Assembly (NCBI GenBank): GCA_049999725.1
Contig: JBNGIS010021109.1
Coordinates: 1-35,154, forward strand
Origin: Haplomitrium mnioides
Taxonomy: Eukaryota > Marchantiophyta > Haplomitriopsida > Calobryales
DNA length: 35,154 nt
Direction of reading: 5' to 3'
A model generated the notes under the pieces. It had not been told where the DNA came from and did not search any database. It saw nothing but the letters and a program-made list of their open reading frames with translations. Shown here one piece after another: positions 30,231 through 35,154 of this stretch. Positions within the stretch are counted from its first letter, which is position 1; the number at the start of each line of letters is the position of its first letter. A program made the translations under genes and the position numbers.

Positions 30231-31498
30231 AGACACTAAACAATGCGCAAAGACTCCAAATCATCCTTAGATTAGCAATTGACTTCAAACCATTCTTAGA
30301 CTATCACTTGAGTCAAACTATTCTTAAGTGCACCAAACTGAATCGTGATGAAAAGACTTGAAATAGATTGAGAGAGCAACAAGATGAATTCAACTTTGGC
30401 AAATAAAAATTTGGAAAAAATAAACTTTATTAATAATTCAAATTGTTCAAGCAAATCCTCAGATTCTATCCTCTTTGGGAGGAACTGTCTCATCTAAATC
30501 CACAAGCTGAACATCTGCAGCCGCTAGAGAGTCCTATCGAGACTTTCCAAGCCTCGATATTACAACAGAGCCACCAAAAGCACTTGCAGTACCAGAAGGA
30601 ACAGGTTCCTTGTGGCATGCAAAAACAATATGTGATTCAGTCACATTGGATGGCAAGGAAGCCATCGTCAAAACATTCTGAAGAATATAAATAGACTAAC
30701 GTCTATCATATTCCACGACAATGCAGTTTCGCATCAACTTTAAAGCACACACAAGGCCTGTGCGAGACCCAGAGCAGAGATCTAGGATCCAATCCTCCTC
30801 TATTGATAAATGGTCAATGGAAAAAATTATAAAGAGCATGCGGCTTCTAATAAACATTGACAGGAGCATCATCTCTTAGACGTTTAAGTTTTGCCGAAAT
30901 TGCAGAACAACTGAAAACACTACGCATAATCTGTCAAGGAAGTCTGGTCAAAGAAGCAAGCTATAAATTAAAGATCCATATGCTCCTCTTTCCTTCTTTA
31001 GTCCAGTAGCCCACCATCTAATATTTGTGGGCATGTGCAATTCTGGGACCACCAGAATGACAAATGTTGTTTTTGTCCTTGTAAAAAGAAAAACAAACAA
31101 ATTGTAACGCAGAATTCAGTAAAACCATTCAAAAATAAGCCTTTTTTTATAAGTTTAAAAGGAAAGAGATCTATATAGAGCTGAAAAGAGGGGAAAAGAG
31201 GGCAAATTTTAAGCAAAATCTATTTTTGGGACGCTTTGGAAGATCATAAATCAGAATTGGATTTCAATTCAGCAAGAAGTGCTTCGGATTATTGAAATCC
31301 GAGTTCGAAGTGAGATTCAAGAACTATTCTGAAGAGCGGAGTCAGAAGGAAGTCCGAAGTGGTTTTGAAAGGTCTCCAACGGTTGGATACATTTCCGATT
31401 TCGGATTTAGGAGGACATCATTTGTAATTATTACGGAACAAGTTATTAAATGGTCCTAATGAGGTTTGAAATGTTCATTGCGTTCAAACAAGGAAATC
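30231..31498. other. No recognised gene
   Basis: An 83-codon open frame at 30443-30694 (Gln- and His-rich, no domain I recognise) and a few shorter ones are present, but none has supporting context. From 31250 to 31390 the words TCCGAAGT and GAAGTCCGAAG recur, as they do at 34690-34750. That may mark related untranslated ends of one element around the coiled-coil pseudogene. Confidence 0.4.
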
Positions 31499-33727
31499 AT
31501 GCCAAGGCAAGCGTGGAGAGCCTTTAGAGCCAGAGGAAGATGAGTTGCAACACGAAGATCAAAGAGGAAAAGGTTGTTATTCGAATCAGCTGTGCCATCA
31601 AAGACCGAGAGAACTCATGTGGAAGTAATTCCGATGGAAGGGATGAAGACAAAAGATGTGAAGGACGATAGGGATTTTGTGCCTACGGGGCCAGCGAAGG
31701 GCCCCCATATGCCAAGGATTTCTTACGATCTAAGGAAAGTTCTCAGGAGCAAAGGTCTCTAGAACTTCGTGGGGAGAATCTGGGATCATAATTTACGAAG
31801 CATGATTAACCAAGTAAACTTTGAAAGAGTGGAAGTGGTGGCTAGAGAATTGGTGTTCTCCTTCCGAGGAGAATTCGTTCATTACTCCAAAGAAGCGGTA
31901 AGGAAGATTTATCAACTTCTCGAGGCGGAGGTCCAAGAAGTAAGGTTGAAGCAAGATGGGCATTTGGCCTATCTTTGCCCTGATCCATCTATAACCAATG
32001 ATGGCTACAAGATTCAAGAAATCACGGATCCCTTGTTGCAAGAATTTGTGCAGATCTTTGGCACAATTCTTTTCCAGCCAAAGCCCAGACATGTGACGAA
32101 GACAAATTTGATTGTCTTATTGAATGCGTGGAGAGGGCACACCAAAGGGATGGCTCAATTCATCAGTAGTAGAATCTTGATGTATTTTCAGATCAGTTGG
32201 AGAAAGAGCCCAGTGATTGGTATGCCGCTTTTATTCTACATCATATGGAGACAAATGGAGTGTGTACTCCTGAAGAGAGAGATTTATTGGCGAGAGATCA
32301 GAGGGCACTTTTGGAGGAAACTATCTAGGAGAATGGAGTTCCGAACAAGCTAGGCAGGAAGCTTTGGAAAATGCCTTCGATTGATCCTATTCCCAGAGAG
32401 AGGGTAGAAATGAGAATTTCTGACTCACCTTTTCTGAAGCCACAAAAGAGGGCCAGAACAGATTTGAAGGAAATGTGGGTGCCAAAGGCGAATTCAGCAG
32501 GAGGTGTAGGGAAGGTGCCAGAGGAAGTGGGAGTCTACCCCTTGGCATGTCAGAAACCAGGAGCGGATCGAACCATTGATATGATCGACCTTGGAGAAGG
32601 CAATGCTGATTGAGAGAGAATGTTGGAAGAAATTGATGCCCAGTGAATGGAACAAGGAAAAGTCGATAGAGCGGGGCCTAGTTCGGATCCAAAGCAGGAT
32701 TCCATAGCAATCTCCGCAACTGTACGAGAAGCCAAAGTGGAGGAGTCCGATGTAGTACTTCTAGAGGTGCAAACTGTAAGATCAAGGGAAACTCTACTAC
32801 AATCAGTGGAGATTCCAGCTGAGGCGGATGCCAACATTGCGAGTGTGGACCCAGAGGAGGAGGAAGACGAAGAGTCTAGTGATGAGGAGGAAAAGCTGAA
32901 ATCTGCTTCAGAAGAGTCTTCCGACAATCCTCGAGCAATTCAAAGGAAAGAGAAAACGATCGCAAACAAATCAGACACGGAATCGGAAAGTTGGGTGAGT
33001 ACGTACAAGCTGCTAAGGCAAAAAATTGAAATCAAAGAGAGTCGATTGAAAGAAGAAATTAGAAAGAAAAGGGAGACTTCCAAGGTCCTTCGGAAATCCT
33101 TGGCGCAAATGCAGAGGGAGAATGGAGGGATGTGGAGGATTTGGCTTAGGTGGAGACGTTGAAGAAGAGAATAACGGGATTGGAAGCTCTGCTTAAGCAA
33201 AGAGAAGAGAGTTTCCATTTTCAGAAGGAAAAATTCTCTAAGGTGCATGAGGAGCTTCATGAAGAGAGAGGAAGGAGTCAAGAGCTCTTCGGAGAGAAGG
33301 CTTTGCTTCAGGCTGAAGCGTGTAAACTGATCAACGAAATAGCAAGTATGGAGGCACAGAAGCGGATGCATGAGGAGAAGGAAAAGGATTGGAGGAGACT
33401 ACTATACCATGTGCTTCACATGTTGAAGACAATCCAAGAAAACAGAGCCAATACCTTGCAACTGAAATTGGCATAGTGGCAGAGAGACACATTGGAAAGG
33501 GAGAAGAGGGAATTTTCAGAAGACCTCTTGAAAGTGGCATGCGATGCGATGGGTTTAAAGTAGATGTGGGATAAAGTGCAGCAAGTGCGGAACAAAACCC
33601 TGGATCAGATGGATGTAAGCATGCAAAGATTGGTCTTCGACTTGGATGAAGCAAACCAAGAGGTAGCAAACGTGCGAGAACAATTAGCCACATTGGAGGA
33701 GTGGAGATACTCTAAAGTAACTTGAGA
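31499..33727 (+). pseudogene. Unrecognised TE-like protein: globular N-terminal half, acidic linker, coiled coils
   Basis: The ATG at 31499 opens MPRQAWRAFRARGR, then a TGA, in the same frame as the open stretches 31574-31762 and 31769-32170. The first half includes MPRISYDLRKVLRSKGL, RELVFSFRGEFVHYSKEAV and KTNLIVLLNAWRGHTKGMAQ. Near 32165-32185 the frame shifts; the correct reading continues DQLEKEPSDWYAAFILHHM and rejoins 32371-32613. Two TGA/TGA-type stops precede 32647, which encodes an acidic run (PEEEEDEESSDEEEK) and basic helices. A second frameshift near 33125 leads to METLKKRITGLEALLKQREE and helices to 33725, with two more stops. Intact length would be about 740 residues. The first half faintly recalls the 'putative plant transposon protein' family; I cannot confirm it. 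Confidence 0.6.
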
Positions 33728-35154
33728 TTAATTCCGAGTAAATTCAGCTGACGACATTTTAAAGTTACCTTAGATTAGAAGGTCCTCTTGTCGATTCAGA
33801 AGTGTCGTTTCAGAAAGAATCCAACTTTTATATAAGTCTCTTCAGGACTTTAAACTGAAGGTCGTCATTGTTGATTGTTAGTTGTTGTTTTTGAAGAGAC
33901 GAGTTGCCAACCCAAGTTGCAATTTTATAAGTAAAGGATTTTTTGGATCATTTTTGGAATTGCATAAGTGGTATTCTGCTTCTTAATCTGGAGTAAAGGA
34001 GAGAATTCGCATAAGCGAGAACAAGAAAGAAATCATGTTCTAAGATTTCAAAGAAGGAACCTAAATCGGATGAAATCTTGTGATGGTTTATTGGAAAATT
34101 GTCGTATAGAGGAAGAAGGCAGAACCCACTAAAGGTTTTCAGGAAATTGTCTTAGAATTCTTAAGAGTGATAGAATCAGTAACGCGACCCAGGAAGAGAG
34201 TCGACTGTGGTCGGGAGGGGTATCCCGAGCAGATCATAGGGCCTACTTGATCGTTGGAGGCGAGTAGGAGCCTTGTTAAAAAGGAAAAGGGATTAGAGAA
34301 GTAGTGGTGAGAATCACTCTAGCAGATCAACGGATTTGTGGGGTTGAGTTCCAATCGACGGATTGGGGGTCACAGCGAGGATCTCTATTCTTTGCGTAGG
34401 GTGTGAGGCTTAAATCCAAAAACTACAGCGTAATTAAATACAAGAGAGAGGAGAGTGAGAAGAAGATTATAGGAGAGCCAAGAGAAGGTACTCCTCAGTC
34501 CTTGTGATTCGCAAGGGAGAAAACAAAATGCTTGGTGGATGTGCGAGCATAAATACAGCACAAGATTGGTGTAAGTTGAAGTTCAGAAGAGTGAACACAG
34601 ATACAAGATCAATGGGATCTAAAGTATCGGAAGGACACGTGTTGAGTGGAGGTGTATAGCGAAAATTGACGCTAGAGAGGTCAGAAGTTCAGATTCGGAA
34701 GAGTTCGTGTTCGAGTCCGAAGTGGGAAAAAAGACTTCAGAAGTCTGAAGGGATTTTGCAAAACGACGGTCCAACTTCCAGGTGGAAAACAGCGTCGAAC
34801 GACGAAGTTCCAAAGTGTACTTTTGTCGCGGAGCGGAGGAAAGTCAAAAGGGACGTCAGCAAAGTTGTTGGGTAGTGGTACAGTCAACGTACGGAGGAAA
34901 AGTACAAGGAGGTACGAGACAGTCAAGCTTCCCAATTGACTGCGGAGATGGACGGTTGGCGGAATTGAGTCCTAAGCGGAGCTTTGAAGGGGTTAGTTGG
35001 GTCTAGAAGCAATGCTTCGGAATGGTTTTTTTGACTTGTTCGGATCCTCTATTGAATTCAAGAATCCAATTTTGAGTCTGTGGAGTCTGAAGTTGAACCC
35101 TAGATTATCCTGGTTTCGGAAAGTGAATATTTTTCTGAGAAACAAGACCTTTTT
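33728..35154. other. No recognised gene
   Basis: This region is purine-rich on the plus strand with several overlapping short ORFs at 34619-35006 on both strands that cancel each other. A near-palindrome AGACTTC-A-GAAGTCT lies at 34732-34746. The repeated GTCCGAAG/TCCGAAGT words shared with 31250-31390 suggest it is the 3' flank of the same element as the coiled-coil pseudogene. Confidence 0.4.

Noticed and set aside
30443-30694. 83-codon Gln/His-rich ORF
   Set aside because: No family recognised, isolated between repeats, and a length expected by chance in this composition.
32550-32927. Ser-rich minus-strand ORF
   Set aside because: It is the antisense shadow of the acidic Glu/Ser run of the coiled-coil pseudogene.
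34732-34746. Near-palindrome AGACTTC-A-GAAGTCT as a regulatory site
   Set aside because: It is short, isolated and next to no gene; palindromes of this size occur by chance in 35 kb.
34619-35006. Overlapping ORFs on both strands at the right edge
   Set aside because: Both strands are open at once, with no domain, so most likely chance.

Overview
This window is plant nuclear DNA made almost entirely of decayed transposable elements, with no intact host gene. The evidence is several Ty1/copia and Ty3/gypsy polyprotein remnants in plant-type lineages, a primer-binding site for plant initiator-Met tRNA, long AT-rich spacers, and no operons or compact coding. A DUF7869-type transposase-like pseudogene and an unfamiliar coiled-coil ORF would fit a large, repeat-rich land-plant genome, perhaps a non-seed plant, but that last step is weak inference.

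Left (1-8490): a transposase-like pseudogene (690-2395) lies in one reading frame broken by stop codons only. It is bracketed by copies of a 14-bp palindromic motif, CTATGCGCGCATAG, three upstream and six downstream. A Ty3/gypsy reverse transcriptase-RNase H pseudogene follows (4086-5120). Then come about 3.3 kb of pyrimidine-rich, gene-free DNA with simple repeats and a 28-base poly-G run.

Middle (8493-29565): two diverged Ale/Retrofit-like copia elements lie head to head around an AT-rich spacer (14739-14900). Element A runs on the minus strand (14738 to 8493) and has lost its RT core. Element B runs on the plus strand from 14901. At 17736 B is cut by a 10.4-kb insertion, resumes at 28141 and ends in its integrase near 29565. 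The cut is flanked by a 9-bp direct repeat. Inside the insertion sits a much younger, structurally complete copia element C (20713-27087, minus strand). It has near-identical LTRs, a 5-bp target-site duplication, a PBS and a PPT, but its gag-pol carries two in-frame stops, one frameshift and a broken zinc knuckle. A 100-N scaffold gap in its RT is flanked by a 128-bp duplicate that looks like an assembly artefact.

Right (29566-35154): AT-rich DNA leads into a 37-bp-period array (29949-30230) built on the same palindromic motif as the left flank. A 2.2-kb pseudogene (31499-33727) follows, with a globular N-terminal half, an acidic linker and long coiled coils. Its family is not recognised. The last 1.4 kb shows no gene.

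The nesting gives a relative order: A and B are old, the roughly 4-kb unidentified insertion came into B later, and C inserted into that insertion most recently.
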